This document shows, in pieces, positions 1-9,651 of a DNA stretch of 36,765 bases. Positions within the stretch are counted from its first letter, which is position 1; the number at the start of each line of letters is the position of its first letter. Source of the DNA: Holophagaceae bacterium UBA692 (GTDB lineage Bacteria; Acidobacteriota; Holophagae; Holophagales; Holophagaceae); contig DBMS01000295.1 of the NCBI GenBank assembly GCA_002297665.1, positions 1 through 36,765 on the forward strand. Direction: 5' to 3'. The notes under the pieces are model-generated. The model was not told the DNA's origin, ran no database searches, and saw only the letters and a list, made by a program, of their open reading frames with translations. The translations under genes were made by a program, and so were the position numbers.

Positions 1-1070
<1,070 letters not shown>

Positions 1071-1082
1071 CCAGGAGAACCC

Positions 1083-2162
1083 ATGCGCGCCCGCATCGCA
1101 GTACTGCCCGGGGACGGCATCGGCCCCGAAGTCGCCCGGGAGGCCGTGGCCTGCCTTGAGCAGGTGGCGACCCTCGCCGGGCACACCTTCCAGTTCCTGG
1201 AACTGCCCATCGGCAGCGCGGCCATCGACGCCTGCAGAACGCCGCTGCCGGCGGCGACCCTGGAGGGCTGCCTGGCCTCGGACGCCGTATTCCTGGGGGC
1301 GGTGGGCGACCCCCGCCACGACGCCCTGCCGGCGGCGGAGAAACCCGAGAAGGGCCTCCTGGCCCTGCGCAAGGGCCTGGGCGCCTTCGCCAACATCCGC
1401 CCGGCCTTCCTGCACCCGGCCCTGGCGGGCGCCTCGCCCCTGCGGCCCGAGGTCGTGCGCGGCACCGACCTGGTCATCGTTCGCGAACTGGCCGGGGGGC
1501 TGTACTTCGGCGAGCCCCGGAGCCTCACGGCCGACACCGGCACCAACACCCTCGCCTACTCCCGCTTCGAGGTGGAGCGCATCGCCAGGGTGGCCTTCGA
1601 GCTGGCCCGGGGCCGGCGGCGCAAGGTGACCAGCGTGGACAAGGCCAACGTCCTGGAGTCGAGCCAGCTGTGGCGGGCGGTGGTGAAGGAGGTGGCCGAG
1701 GACTACCCCGATGTGACCCTGGAACACCAGTACGTGGACTCCTGCGCCATGGCCATCGTCACCCGGCCCACCTCCTTCGACGTGGTGGTCACCGACAACC
1801 TGTTCGGGGACATCCTCAGCGACGAGGCCTCCGTGCTCACCGGGAGCCTCGGCATGCTTCCCAGCGCCAGCCTGGGCGGGAAGGTGGGGCTCTACGAACC
1901 CGTCCACGGCTCGGCCCCCGACATCAAGGGCAAGGGCGTCGCCAACCCCCTGGGCTCCATCCTCAGCGCGGCCATGCTGCTGCGCCACAGCCTGGGCCTG
2001 GAAGCGGAGGCCGCCATCCTGGAGGCGGCGGTCGGCCGCACCCTGGACGGGGGCTACGGCACCCCGGACCTCAAGTGCGAGCGCAACACCCTGTCCACCC
2101 GCGGGCTGGCGGAGATGGTGCGGCAGAACGCCGGCCACATGCTGCTGGGGTCCCCCGCATGA
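1083..2162 (+). CDS. leuB: 3-isopropylmalate dehydrogenase
   Basis: Oxidatively decarboxylates 3-isopropylmalate to 2-oxoisocaproate using NAD+, the third step of leucine synthesis. The 359-residue length is normal for the family. It opens with the GDGIGPEV nucleotide-site motif. The substrate/metal aspartates lie in DNLFGDILSDEAS, and the NAD-binding HGSAPDIKGKGVANP segment is near the C-terminus. The ATG follows an AGGAG site. The stop codon overlaps the leuC start as ATGA, so the two are probably translationally coupled. Isocitrate or tartrate dehydrogenases share the fold, but the leu operon settles the call. Confidence 0.97.
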   Translation: MRARIAVLPGDGIGPEVAREAVACLEQVATLAGHTFQFLELPIGSAAIDACRTPLPAATLEGCLASDAVFLGAVGDPRHDALPAAEKPEKGLLALRKGLGAFANIRPAFLHPALAGASPLRPEVVRGTDLVIVRELAGGLYFGEPRSLTADTGTNTLAYSRFEVERIARVAFELARGRRRKVTSVDKANVLESSQLWRAVVKEVAEDYPDVTLEHQYVDSCAMAIVTRPTSFDVVVTDNLFGDILSDEASVLTGSLGMLPSASLGGKVGLYEPVHGSAPDIKGKGVANPLGSILSAAMLLRHSLGLEAEAAILEAAVGRTLDGGYGTPDLKCERNTLSTRGLAEMVRQNAGHMLLGSPA

Positions 2163-3565
2163 AGACGCTCTACGACAAGCTCTGGGAAAGCCACGTGGTG
2201 GAGGAGCTGGGCGACGGCACCGCCCTTCTCTACATCGACCGGCACCTGGTCCACGAGGTCACGAGCCCCCAGGCCTTCGAGGGCCTGCGCATGGCCGGGC
2301 GCGCCGTGCGCCGCCCCGGGGCGGCCCTGGCCGTGGCAGACCACAACGTGCCCACCCGCCAGAGGGCCTCGGGCATCGCCGGCATCCAGGACCCCACCAG
2401 CCGGCTCCAGGTGGAGACCCTCGAGGCCAACATGGCCGCCTGTCCCATCCCCTACATCCCCCTCCTGGACCCCCGCCAGGGCATCGTCCACATCATCGGC
2501 CCCGAACAGGGTTTCACCCTTCCCGGCAGCACCGTCGTGTGCGGGGACAGCCACACCAGCACCCACGGGGCCTTCGGGGCCCTGGCCTTCGGCATCGGCA
2601 CCAGCGAGGTGGAGCACGTGCTGGCCACCCAGACCCTGGTGCAGAAGCGGGCCCGCAACTTCCGCATCCGGGTCGACGGCGCCCTGCCCAGGGGCACCGG
2701 GGCCAAGGACCTGATCCTGCGCATCATCGGCGACATCGGCATGGCCGGGGGCACCGGCTTCGCCCTGGAATTCGCCGGGGAGGCCGTGCGCGGGCTCGGC
2801 ATGGAAGGGCGCATGACGCTGTGCAACATGGCCATCGAGGCCGGCGCCCGCACCGGCCTGGTGGCCCCCGACGCGACCACCTTCGCCTACCTCGCGGGCC
2901 GGCCCATGGCCCCTTCCGGCGCCCTGTGGGAGGAGGCCCTGCGCGCGTGGCGCGCCCTCCCCTCCGATCCCGGCGCCGCCTTCGACCGGGAGCACCGGGT
3001 GGACGTGTCGCGCCTGGAGCCCCAGGTCACCTGGGGCACCAGCCCCGAGCAGGTGGCGGCCATCACGGACCGAGCCCCCAGGCCGGAGGAGGCCGCCACT
3101 GAGGAGAAGGGGCGGCGCGCGGAAAGCGCCCTGGCCTACATGGGCATCCGCCCGGGCCAGGCCCTTCAGGAACTGGCCGTGGACGTGGTGTTCATCGGCT
3201 CCTGCACCAACGGACGGCTCTCCGACCTGCGGGAGGCAGCCCAGGTGCTCCGGGGCCGCAGGGCCGCCCCGGGCGTGCAGGTGCTGGTGGTGCCCGGCAG
3301 TGGGCTCGTGAAGGCCCAGGCCGAGGCCGAGGGCCTGGACCGGGTCTTCCGGGAGGCGGGATGCGAGTGGCGCGAGCCCGGGTGCTCCATGTGCCTGGCC
3401 ATGAACGACGACCGGCTCCTGCCCGGCCAGCGGTGCGCGAGCACCAGCAACCGCAACTTCGAAGGCCGCCAGGGCCGGCTGGGGCGCACCCATCTCGTAT
3501 CGCCCGCCATGGCCGCCGCCGCCGCGGTGCGGGGGCGCCTGGCCGACGTGCGCGAGTTCCTGTGA
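2159..3565 (+). CDS. leuC: 3-isopropylmalate dehydratase, large subunit
   Basis: Aconitase-family large subunit that, with LeuD, isomerises 2-isopropylmalate to 3-isopropylmalate. It is 468 residues, the usual length. The three cysteines that ligate the [4Fe-4S] cluster are visible: Cys349 in GSCTNGR, and Cys409 and Cys412 in CSMC. The start is the ATG that overlaps the leuB stop (ATGA). The reading frame is open well upstream of it, but that part is only a shadow of leuB. leuD starts 7 bases after the stop. Confidence 0.97.
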   Translation: MKTLYDKLWESHVVEELGDGTALLYIDRHLVHEVTSPQAFEGLRMAGRAVRRPGAALAVADHNVPTRQRASGIAGIQDPTSRLQVETLEANMAACPIPYIPLLDPRQGIVHIIGPEQGFTLPGSTVVCGDSHTSTHGAFGALAFGIGTSEVEHVLATQTLVQKRARNFRIRVDGALPRGTGAKDLILRIIGDIGMAGGTGFALEFAGEAVRGLGMEGRMTLCNMAIEAGARTGLVAPDATTFAYLAGRPMAPSGALWEEALRAWRALPSDPGAAFDREHRVDVSRLEPQVTWGTSPEQVAAITDRAPRPEEAATEEKGRRAESALAYMGIRPGQALQELAVDVVFIGSCTNGRLSDLREAAQVLRGRRAAPGVQVLVVPGSGLVKAQAEAEGLDRVFREAGCEWREPGCSMCLAMNDDRLLPGQRCASTSNRNFEGRQGRLGRTHLVSPAMAAAAAVRGRLADVREFL

Positions 3566-3572
3566 GGCAGCC

Positions 3573-4160
3573 ATGATCCCGTTCATCCGCCACACCGGGA
3601 AGGCCGCCGCCTTCATCCGCGAGAACATCGACACCGACCTCATCATCCCCAAGCAGTTCCTCACCACCATCCTCCGGAGCGGGCTGGGCAGGCACCTCTT
3701 CCACGACCTCCGGTACCGCGAGGACGGCTCCGAGGATCCGGCCTTCGTGCTGAACCGGGAGCCGGGGCGGTCCGCCACCCTCCTCCTGGGCGGCGCCAAC
3801 TTCGGCTGCGGCTCCAGCCGCGAGCACGCCCCCTGGGCCCTCATGGACTTCGGCTTCCGGGCCGTCCTGGCCCCCTCCTTCGCGGACATCTTCCGCACCA
3901 ACGCCTTCAAGAACGGCCTGCTCCCCGCCGTGGTGGAGCCCGAGGCCCTGGAAGCCCTGGCGGCCGCCCCCGGGGCCATCACCGTCGACCTGGAGGCCCT
4001 CACCCTCGCCCAGGACGGGCGAACGTACCCCTTCGCCTGCGAACCCTGGGGCCGCAGCGCCCTCCTGGAGGGCCTGGACGAAATCGAAGCGACGCTTCGT
4101 CGTCTGCCCGCTATCGAGGCCTTCGAGGCCCGGAGAAGGACGGAGTCCGCCTGGCTGTAG
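3573..4160 (+). CDS. leuD: 3-isopropylmalate dehydratase, small subunit
   Basis: Swivelling-domain partner of LeuC in isopropylmalate isomerase. The 195-residue length is typical of the proteobacterial-type LeuD (about 200) rather than the shorter archaeal type. The N-terminal NIDTDLIIPKQF segment and the substrate-recognition loop NFGCGSSREHAPWAL are intact. It is the last recognisable leucine gene of the operon. Confidence 0.96.
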   Translation: MIPFIRHTGKAAAFIRENIDTDLIIPKQFLTTILRSGLGRHLFHDLRYREDGSEDPAFVLNREPGRSATLLLGGANFGCGSSREHAPWALMDFGFRAVLAPSFADIFRTNAFKNGLLPAVVEPEALEALAAAPGAITVDLEALTLAQDGRTYPFACEPWGRSALLEGLDEIEATLRRLPAIEAFEARRRTESAWL

Positions 4161-4181
4161 CTCCTGGGGTAGAGTGGTGCG

Positions 4182-4910
4182 ATGAGCGACGCCGAACTCC
4201 CCCCCTGGGCCCTGCTTGCCTCCAGCTGGGAGGACCTGTTCCCCCTGCGCCAGCCCCGGGTGGACCTCGCCCTGGCCCTGGCCCCGGAAGGGACCCGGAC
4301 GCTGGACGTGGGCTGCGCCACGGGGAGCCTCGTGCGGGCCCTGGCCGTCCGGGGCCGGCTCGCCCACGGCCTCGACCTTGAACCCGCCTTCCTGGACGTT
4401 GCCCGCCTCCGGGCCCGGGAATCGGGCCTGGAGGCCGTGTGGCACGAGGCCGGCATGCTGGACGCGGCGCGCGCCGTGGGTCCCGCGCGCTTCCGCCTCG
4501 TCACCTGCCTGGGCCAGACGCTGCCCCACCTCCTGGAAGAGGCCGAGTGGCTGGACTTCTTCCGGCAGGTGGCCGGCATCCTGGAGCCGGGGGGGCGCTT
4601 CGTCATCCAGGCGGTCCACGATGCCGCCGCAGGGGTGCGGGAACTGCCCGTCCTGCGCTGCGCCGCCGGTGTCCTGGAGCGTCGCCGCACGGTGGTCTCC
4701 GACACCCTGGCCACCTTCGAGACCCGCTTCACGCCGGCTTCCGGAGAACCGGTCACCAGCCTGGTGCGGCACCGCCGCGCCCGCCCGGAAGCCGCGGCCC
4801 GACTCCTGCGCGAGGCGGGCTTCACGCCCGGCGCCCCCGCCGCGGACGAGGCGGGGACCCCCTTCCTGGAAACCTCACCCGGCTGGCTCCTCACGAGCCG
4901 TCTGCCTTGA
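4182..4910 (+). CDS. class I SAM-dependent methyltransferase, substrate unknown
   Basis: A 242-residue Rossmann-fold methyltransferase. Motif I is LDVGCATGSL (about residues 38-47), followed by the acidic end of strand 2 in GLDLEP, which should contact the SAM ribose. A later segment, ILEPGGRFVIQAVHD, is typical of small-molecule or ubiquinone/biotin-type methyltransferases. It begins 21 bases after leuD and may be read through from the leu operon, but nothing ties its substrate to leucine synthesis. It ends 34 bases before the convergent DUF5916 gene. I see no clear hairpin terminator between them. Confidence 0.8.
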   Translation: MSDAELPPWALLASSWEDLFPLRQPRVDLALALAPEGTRTLDVGCATGSLVRALAVRGRLAHGLDLEPAFLDVARLRARESGLEAVWHEAGMLDAARAVGPARFRLVTCLGQTLPHLLEEAEWLDFFRQVAGILEPGGRFVIQAVHDAAAGVRELPVLRCAAGVLERRRTVVSDTLATFETRFTPASGEPVTSLVRHRRARPEAAARLLREAGFTPGAPAADEAGTPFLETSPGWLLTSRLP

Positions 4911-4944
4911 AGGTCGCGGGGCTTCCCTTTCTGCAGAAACCCTC

Positions 4945-7128
4945 TTAGTTCTGCCAGAGGTAGCTGACCTTGAAGAAGAGCCCCCGGTTCAGGGTCTCGT
5001 AGCGGGATCCGCCCGGCTGCCACCGCTCCTCGCGCCACTCCATCTTGTCCCGCACCTCCCCGTAGCCCAGGAAGAGCACCGTCCCCGGCACCAGGGTGAA
5101 CGAGGCCAGGTAGTCGGTGAGCATGCGGCGGCGGAACGTGTCGGTGCGGGCGATGGCCCGGAGGAAGAAGGACTTGTTGAACTGGTAGGTGAACTGGGTG
5201 TTGGCGGTGCGCACGTCGAACACCTGCGCGCCGGTGCCCGGGTCCGTCATGCGGGTCCGCACGAGGTTCACGGTCAGACGCAGCTCGTCGGTGGGCTGGA
5301 GGACGGTGTCCAGGCTGGCGCTGGCCACCCGGCCCTGGTAGGGCGTGGGCGAAGCGTACCAGATGTCGTCGGCCGTCCTGAGGCTGCCGCCCAGGTTGAG
5401 CCAGGAGGTGGCCTGGACGGAACCCTGGACCCGGAGGACGGTCTTGTGGAAGTAGCGCCCCATCCAGCCTTCCCGCCACCGCTGCACGTCCAGGCGGAGG
5501 GAGCCGGCCCGGGTGGTGTTCAGGCGCAGGGCCGCCAGGTAGAGCTGGTCGGTGAGGCCCGTGACGTTGTCCCGGGTGATGATGGTGTAGATGAACGGGT
5601 TGACCTTGATGATCCACGGGGCCCAGGCCCATTTGGGGTGGAAGTTGGGGCCCAGGTAGGCGGTCTCCTGGTCGATGCCGACCCGGTTGTAGAAGGCGGT
5701 GTCCATGCGGAAATCCGTACCGTAGTGCTCCGAGGTCACGGAGAATTCCAGGGGACGCGTGCTGTAGTTGTAGGAGAACAGGTGGCCTTCCCCCTGCCTC
5801 GGGAGCCTCGTCCCGGGGTCCGTGGACCAGGTCTGGAGCAGGTTGCCCGCGAAGGTGTGGCGGTCGGCCACCTGCCAGGAGAAATCCACGCCGCCGACCC
5901 GGTTGTAGGTCCCCGCGAATTCCCGGCCGCTATAGATGCCCCCCACGTAGGAGCCGCGTCCGAAGCCGTAGAGGGCGCGGCCGATGGAGAAGACCGCCTT
6001 GCGCCCCAGGTCGGGGTTCGTTTCCCCCTCCCAGGCCGCCCCCGGCGCGCGGTCGCCCGCGGCCAGCACGCCGAAGGAGACCGGGCCCGTGTCGCCCGTG
6101 ACCTTGGCGCCCCACAGGGGGTCCGCGATGCGCCGGGTGTGCACGGGCACCTGCATGTTGGCGTCGCTGTTGCCCGCCCCGGCCAGGCTGAAGATCCCCA
6201 TGGATTCCATGAAGAAGGGCCGCTTTTCCGAGTAGAAGGCGGGGTAGCGAAGGTTCACCTCGGACTGGAAGGCGTCGGATTCCACCTGGCTGAAGTCCGG
6301 CTTCCAGGTGAGGTCGGCCGTCACGGACGACGTGAGGCCCGCCTTCACCCCGACGCCCAGGTTGGTGGTTCCGGTGCGGGTCCACTGCCCGGGGCGGGTC
6401 TGCTGCTCGGAACGGCTGTGGGTGAGCGAGGGCAGGACCTCCAGGCGCAGCGGCGCCTCCAGGGATGCGAAGCGCAGGGGGGCGTGGGTCTGGTACACCC
6501 ACTGCCCCGGCGCCATGGCCGGCCAGGAGCCGCTCAGGCCCAGGCGGCTGATGCGCCGCCAGAAGAGCACCCCCATGCGCACGTCCGTGCCGCTCTGGTA
6601 GCGGATGCTCTTGAGGGGAAGGCGGATCTCCACGGTGTAGCCGTCGGGCTGCCGCATGGCGCGGGATTCCCAGACCCAGTCCGGGGCGGAGTCTTCGCTG
6701 CCGTTCACGGAATCCAGGGCATCGGCCTGGATGCCCAGGGGGTTCACGAAGACGTGGAGGGCGTTGTGCCCGGTGCCGAAGGTGTCCAGGGAAAAGCCCA
6801 CCCAGTCGTCGTTCCAGAGGTCGTCCCGCTTGCTGAGGCTGGCCTTGATGCGGTCGGGTTCCGTGTCGCGGCAGCGGAAGCCCACGTAGAGCGCCTGGGC
6901 GTCGTAGGCCAGGTAGACTTCCGTCTCCTGCGGCATGGGGTTTCCGCGCATGGGGTTGTAGGTGCCGAAGGCCCCCGTGGGAAGCCGGGCCTTGGCCCAG
7001 GCCGGGTCGCTCAGGTCCCCGGTGAGCACGGGGCCGCGGTCCAGGCGCACCGGGCGCAGTTCGGGCGCGGCCCCCAGGGCCGGAAGGGCGAGGAGGCCAA
7101 ACAGCAGGCAAGCGGGCAGAAGGTTCAC
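4945..7128 (-). CDS. DUF5916 protein: CBM9-like domain plus probable outer-membrane barrel
   Basis: A 727-residue exported protein with a hydrophobic signal peptide (residues 1-20, ending ALGAA). Residues about 38-200 resemble the carbohydrate-binding-module-9-like beta sandwich (LTGDLSDPAWAKA, then YLAYDAQALYVGFRC). The rest is a long beta-rich region with alternating aromatic strands, as in DUF5916 barrels, ending FFKVSYLWQN. DUF5916 proteins are common in Acidobacteriota and Bacteroidota but have no established function. The start is GTG: no in-frame ATG precedes the signal peptide, and the Shine-Dalgarno sequence is weak. It begins 51 bases after the lysR stop and may be the last gene of the ilv transcript. 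A role in cell-surface glycan handling is possible but unproven. Confidence 0.75.
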   Translation of the reverse strand: MNLLPACLLFGLLALPALGAAPELRPVRLDRGPVLTGDLSDPAWAKARLPTGAFGTYNPMRGNPMPQETEVYLAYDAQALYVGFRCRDTEPDRIKASLSKRDDLWNDDWVGFSLDTFGTGHNALHVFVNPLGIQADALDSVNGSEDSAPDWVWESRAMRQPDGYTVEIRLPLKSIRYQSGTDVRMGVLFWRRISRLGLSGSWPAMAPGQWVYQTHAPLRFASLEAPLRLEVLPSLTHSRSEQQTRPGQWTRTGTTNLGVGVKAGLTSSVTADLTWKPDFSQVESDAFQSEVNLRYPAFYSEKRPFFMESMGIFSLAGAGNSDANMQVPVHTRRIADPLWGAKVTGDTGPVSFGVLAAGDRAPGAAWEGETNPDLGRKAVFSIGRALYGFGRGSYVGGIYSGREFAGTYNRVGGVDFSWQVADRHTFAGNLLQTWSTDPGTRLPRQGEGHLFSYNYSTRPLEFSVTSEHYGTDFRMDTAFYNRVGIDQETAYLGPNFHPKWAWAPWIIKVNPFIYTIITRDNVTGLTDQLYLAALRLNTTRAGSLRLDVQRWREGWMGRYFHKTVLRVQGSVQATSWLNLGGSLRTADDIWYASPTPYQGRVASASLDTVLQPTDELRLTVNLVRTRMTDPGTGAQVFDVRTANTQFTYQFNKSFFLRAIARTDTFRRRMLTDYLASFTLVPGTVLFLGYGEVRDKMEWREERWQPGGSRYETLNRGLFFKVSYLWQN

Positions 7129-7179
7129 GGGGCCACATCCGGGGGAATCAGGCGGGTTACGCCCAAGGCCTCCCCCCGT

Positions 7180-8073
7180 TTACTGGGCCTCCGGGAACTC
7201 CCTGCCCACCATGTCCAGGAAGGCCTTGCCCGCGATGGAATGGTTCCGGGACGTGCGGTAGACGATGCGCACGTCCCGGCCGATGGCCATGCCCTTCACG
7301 GGCGGGGACACCAGCGCGCCGGAGGCCAGTTCCTGCCTGACGCTCATGCGGGGGATGAGGGCGATGCCCTCCCCGGCCTTTACGAAGTCCTTGATGGTCT
7401 CCAGGTTGGATAGCTCCATGACGATGCGCAAGGGCACCCGCTCCCGGGCGAAGAAGTCCAGGAGGTGGGTTCGGGTGGGCGTCTGGGCGTGGTGGGCGAT
7501 GAAGCTCTCCCGGCCCAGCTGCTCCAGTTCGACCACCTTGTGCGAGGCCAGGGGGTGGCCGGGAAACAGCACCAGGGCCAGCTCGTCCCGGAACAGGAGC
7601 CGGGTGGTGAGGTCCTTGTGCACCGGGGCGTAGGAAAGGAACCCGAAGTCCACGTCCTGGTCCATGAGCAGGGCGGGGATCCCGGAGGAGGGGCAGTGGG
7701 CCACCTCGATCTTGATGGACTGGTAGGCCCGCCGGAAGGCCCGGACCAGGGGCGGCAGCACGTAGCCGCTGACGCTCTCGTTGGCGGCGAGGCGAAGCAC
7801 CCCGCGCTTGAAGTGGCGCAGGTTCTCCAGGGTGTGGAAGGCGTCCTTGCGCAGCTGGGCCATGCGCAGGGCATAGTCCAGGAGCGCCGCGCCGGCGGCG
7901 GTGAGGGTGACCTTCCGGCTCGACCGGTCCAGGAGGGGGGTGTCCAGCTCGTCCTCGAGGCGGCGCAGGGCCTGGCTCACCGCGGGCTGGGAGCGGTTCA
8001 GCCTTTCCGCCGCCCGGGAAAAGCTCCCTTCCTGCGCCAGGCTGATCAGCACGTCCAGTTCCGGAAAGTCCAT
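7180..8073 (-). CDS. LysR-family transcriptional regulator
   Basis: A 297-residue regulator. The N-terminal winged helix-turn-helix (residues 1-60) contains GSFSRAAERLNRSQPAVSQ and the wing LLDRSSRKVTLTAAG. A periplasmic-binding-protein-like effector domain follows (about 90-290). I chose the ATG at 8073 (MDFPELDVL), with AGGA just upstream, over a TTG seven codons earlier. It lies 30 bases downstream of ilvC on the same strand and so is probably co-transcribed with ilvBNC. It does not read like IlvY, which in enterobacteria is divergent from ilvC. Its overall look is closer to the CysB/CysL-like branch, so its inducer is unknown. Confidence 0.88.
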   Translation of the reverse strand: MDFPELDVLISLAQEGSFSRAAERLNRSQPAVSQALRRLEDELDTPLLDRSSRKVTLTAAGAALLDYALRMAQLRKDAFHTLENLRHFKRGVLRLAANESVSGYVLPPLVRAFRRAYQSIKIEVAHCPSSGIPALLMDQDVDFGFLSYAPVHKDLTTRLLFRDELALVLFPGHPLASHKVVELEQLGRESFIAHHAQTPTRTHLLDFFARERVPLRIVMELSNLETIKDFVKAGEGIALIPRMSVRQELASGALVSPPVKGMAIGRDVRIVYRTSRNHSIAGKAFLDMVGREFPEAQ

Positions 8074-8103
8074 CGGTTCCTGCGTCCTCCCCAAGGGCCT
8101 AGG

Positions 8104-9129
8104 TTATACCGTTGCCTCCGAGGGAGCGAGCATATCCACCGGGTCGAGGAAGGGCATGGCCTTGCGAAGGTCGCGGCCCACCTTCTCGATGGGCTCCTCC
8201 CGCTCCGAGGCCCGCTGCGCCTCGAACCAGGCGCGGCCGGTGCGGTTCTCCCGGATCCAGCCCTCGGCGTAGGACCCGTCCTGGATCTCCGCGAGGATCC
8301 GCCGCATCTCCTCCCGGGCCTGGTCGTTGATGATCCGGGGGCCGCCGGTGTAGTCGCCGTATTCGGCGGTGTCGCTGATGGAGTGGCGCATGTAGGTCAG
8401 GCCGCCCCGGTACATGAGGTCCACGATGAGCTTGAGTTCGTGGAAGCACTCGAAGTAGGCGATCTCGGGCTGGTAGCCGGCGTCGACCAGGGTCTTGAAG
8501 CCGGCCTTCACCAGGGCGGAGACCCCGCCGCAGAGCACGGCCTTTTCGCCGAAGAGGTCCGTCTCGGTCTCCTCGGTGAAGGTGGTCTCCAGGACCCCGG
8601 CGCGGGTGGCGCCCAGGGCCTTGGCGTAGGCCAGGGCGAAGGCCTTGGCCTGGCCCGAGGCGTCCTGGTGCACCGCCACCAGGGCGGGCACGCCGCCCCC
8701 TTCCACGAAGACCTCCCGCACGCGGTGGCCGGGGCCCTTGGGCGCGATCATGCTCACGTCCACCCCTTCGGGGGGGACGATGAGGCCGTAGCGGATGTTG
8801 AAGCCGTGGGCGAACATGAGCGTCTTCCCGGGGGTGAGGGCGGGCCGGATGGCCTCAAGGTAGAGCGCGGCCTGGCCCGTGTCGGGGGTGAGCACCATGA
8901 TGACCTCGGCCCAGGCGCAGGCCTCGGCGGGCGCGGGCACCTCGAACCCGTCCCGGGCGGCCTTGGCCCGGCTGGCCGAGCCCGGGGGCAGGCCGATGCG
9001 CACCTGGGCGCCGCTGTCGCGGAGGTTCTGGGCGTGGGCGTGGCCCTGGGATCCGTAGCCCAGGACGGCGATCCGCTTTCCCTTGATGAGGCCGAGATCG
9101 GCGTCGTCGTCGTAGTGGAGCTTGGCCAT
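8104..9129 (-). CDS. ilvC: ketol-acid reductoisomerase, class I
   Basis: Isomerises and reduces 2-acetolactate or 2-aceto-2-hydroxybutyrate to the dihydroxy acids of valine and isoleucine synthesis. At 341 residues it is the short (class I) form. The Rossmann motif VLGYGSQGHAHAQNL is at residues 22-36. The loop after strand 2 (GLPPGSASRAKA) has the serines and arginine expected to bind the NADPH phosphate. The Mg2+ acidic residues lie in ETETDLFGE and in the ECFHELKLIVDLMY helix. An AAAGGA ribosome binding site lies in the 12-base gap after ilvN. Confidence 0.97.
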   Translation of the reverse strand: MAKLHYDDDADLGLIKGKRIAVLGYGSQGHAHAQNLRDSGAQVRIGLPPGSASRAKAARDGFEVPAPAEACAWAEVIMVLTPDTGQAALYLEAIRPALTPGKTLMFAHGFNIRYGLIVPPEGVDVSMIAPKGPGHRVREVFVEGGGVPALVAVHQDASGQAKAFALAYAKALGATRAGVLETTFTEETETDLFGEKAVLCGGVSALVKAGFKTLVDAGYQPEIAYFECFHELKLIVDLMYRGGLTYMRHSISDTAEYGDYTGGPRIINDQAREEMRRILAEIQDGSYAEGWIRENRTGRAWFEAQRASEREEPIEKVGRDLRKAMPFLDPVDMLAPSEATV

Positions 9130-9141
9130 GGTTGATTCCTT

Positions 9142-9651
9142 TCAGAAGGAGACGGCGGTCTCGAGGGAGGCGGCGGCCGCGCACCGCTGCATGGCGACGG
9201 CGCCGGTGCGGCCCATTTCAAGCAGGCCGTAGGGACGCAGGGCGGTCATGAAGGCCTCGATCCGTTCGGGGCTCCCCGAACCGGCGAGGACCATGCTGTC
9301 GGCGCCCACGTCGAGGACCTCGGCCTGGAAGAGGTTGGCGATCTGGAAGAGCCCGGCCTGGGTGGCCCCGGTGGCCGCCACCCGCAGGAGGACGGTGTCG
9401 CGCAGCAGGGGCGTGGTGCCGGTGACGTCCGCGACGCTGTGGATGTTCACCAGGCGCTCCAGGAAGCTCTTGGCGGCCCGGGCGGCCTTGTCGTCCAGGT
9501 CCGTGACCAGGGTGAAGCGGCTCACCGCCGGATCCAGGGTGGGGCTGACGGTGAGGCTGTGGATGTTGAAGCCGCGGCGCCGGAAGGTGGAGGCCAGGCG
9601 GTCCAGGACCCCGGGCTCGTTGTCGGTTATGGCGATGAAGATCCTCAGCAT
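9142..9651 (-). CDS. ilvN: acetolactate synthase, small (regulatory) subunit
   Basis: Regulatory subunit that stimulates IlvB and confers valine feedback inhibition. It has 169 residues: an N-terminal ACT domain (about 2-77, beginning LRIFIAITDNEPGVLDRLAS) and a C-terminal domain of the IlvH/IlvN type (about 85-160). Its start overlaps the end of ilvB by 7 bases, which suggests translational coupling and equimolar subunits. ilvC follows after 12 bases. The symbol ilvH would be equally acceptable. Confidence 0.95.
   Translation of the reverse strand: MLRIFIAITDNEPGVLDRLASTFRRRGFNIHSLTVSPTLDPAVSRFTLVTDLDDKAARAAKSFLERLVNIHSVADVTGTTPLLRDTVLLRVAATGATQAGLFQIANLFQAEVLDVGADSMVLAGSGSPERIEAFMTALRPYGLLEMGRTGAVAMQRCAAAASLETAVSF

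Noticed and set aside
2054..5632. Open frame of 1192 codons on the minus strand across leuB to the methyltransferase gene
   Set aside because: It is antisense to four well-recognised genes, its product is Pro/Gly/Arg/His-rich low complexity, and such long frames are expected in very GC-rich DNA.
4216..7413. Open frame of 1065 codons on the plus strand over the methyltransferase and DUF5916 genes
   Set aside because: It runs across two real genes and an intergenic gap, with no family resemblance; a composition artefact.
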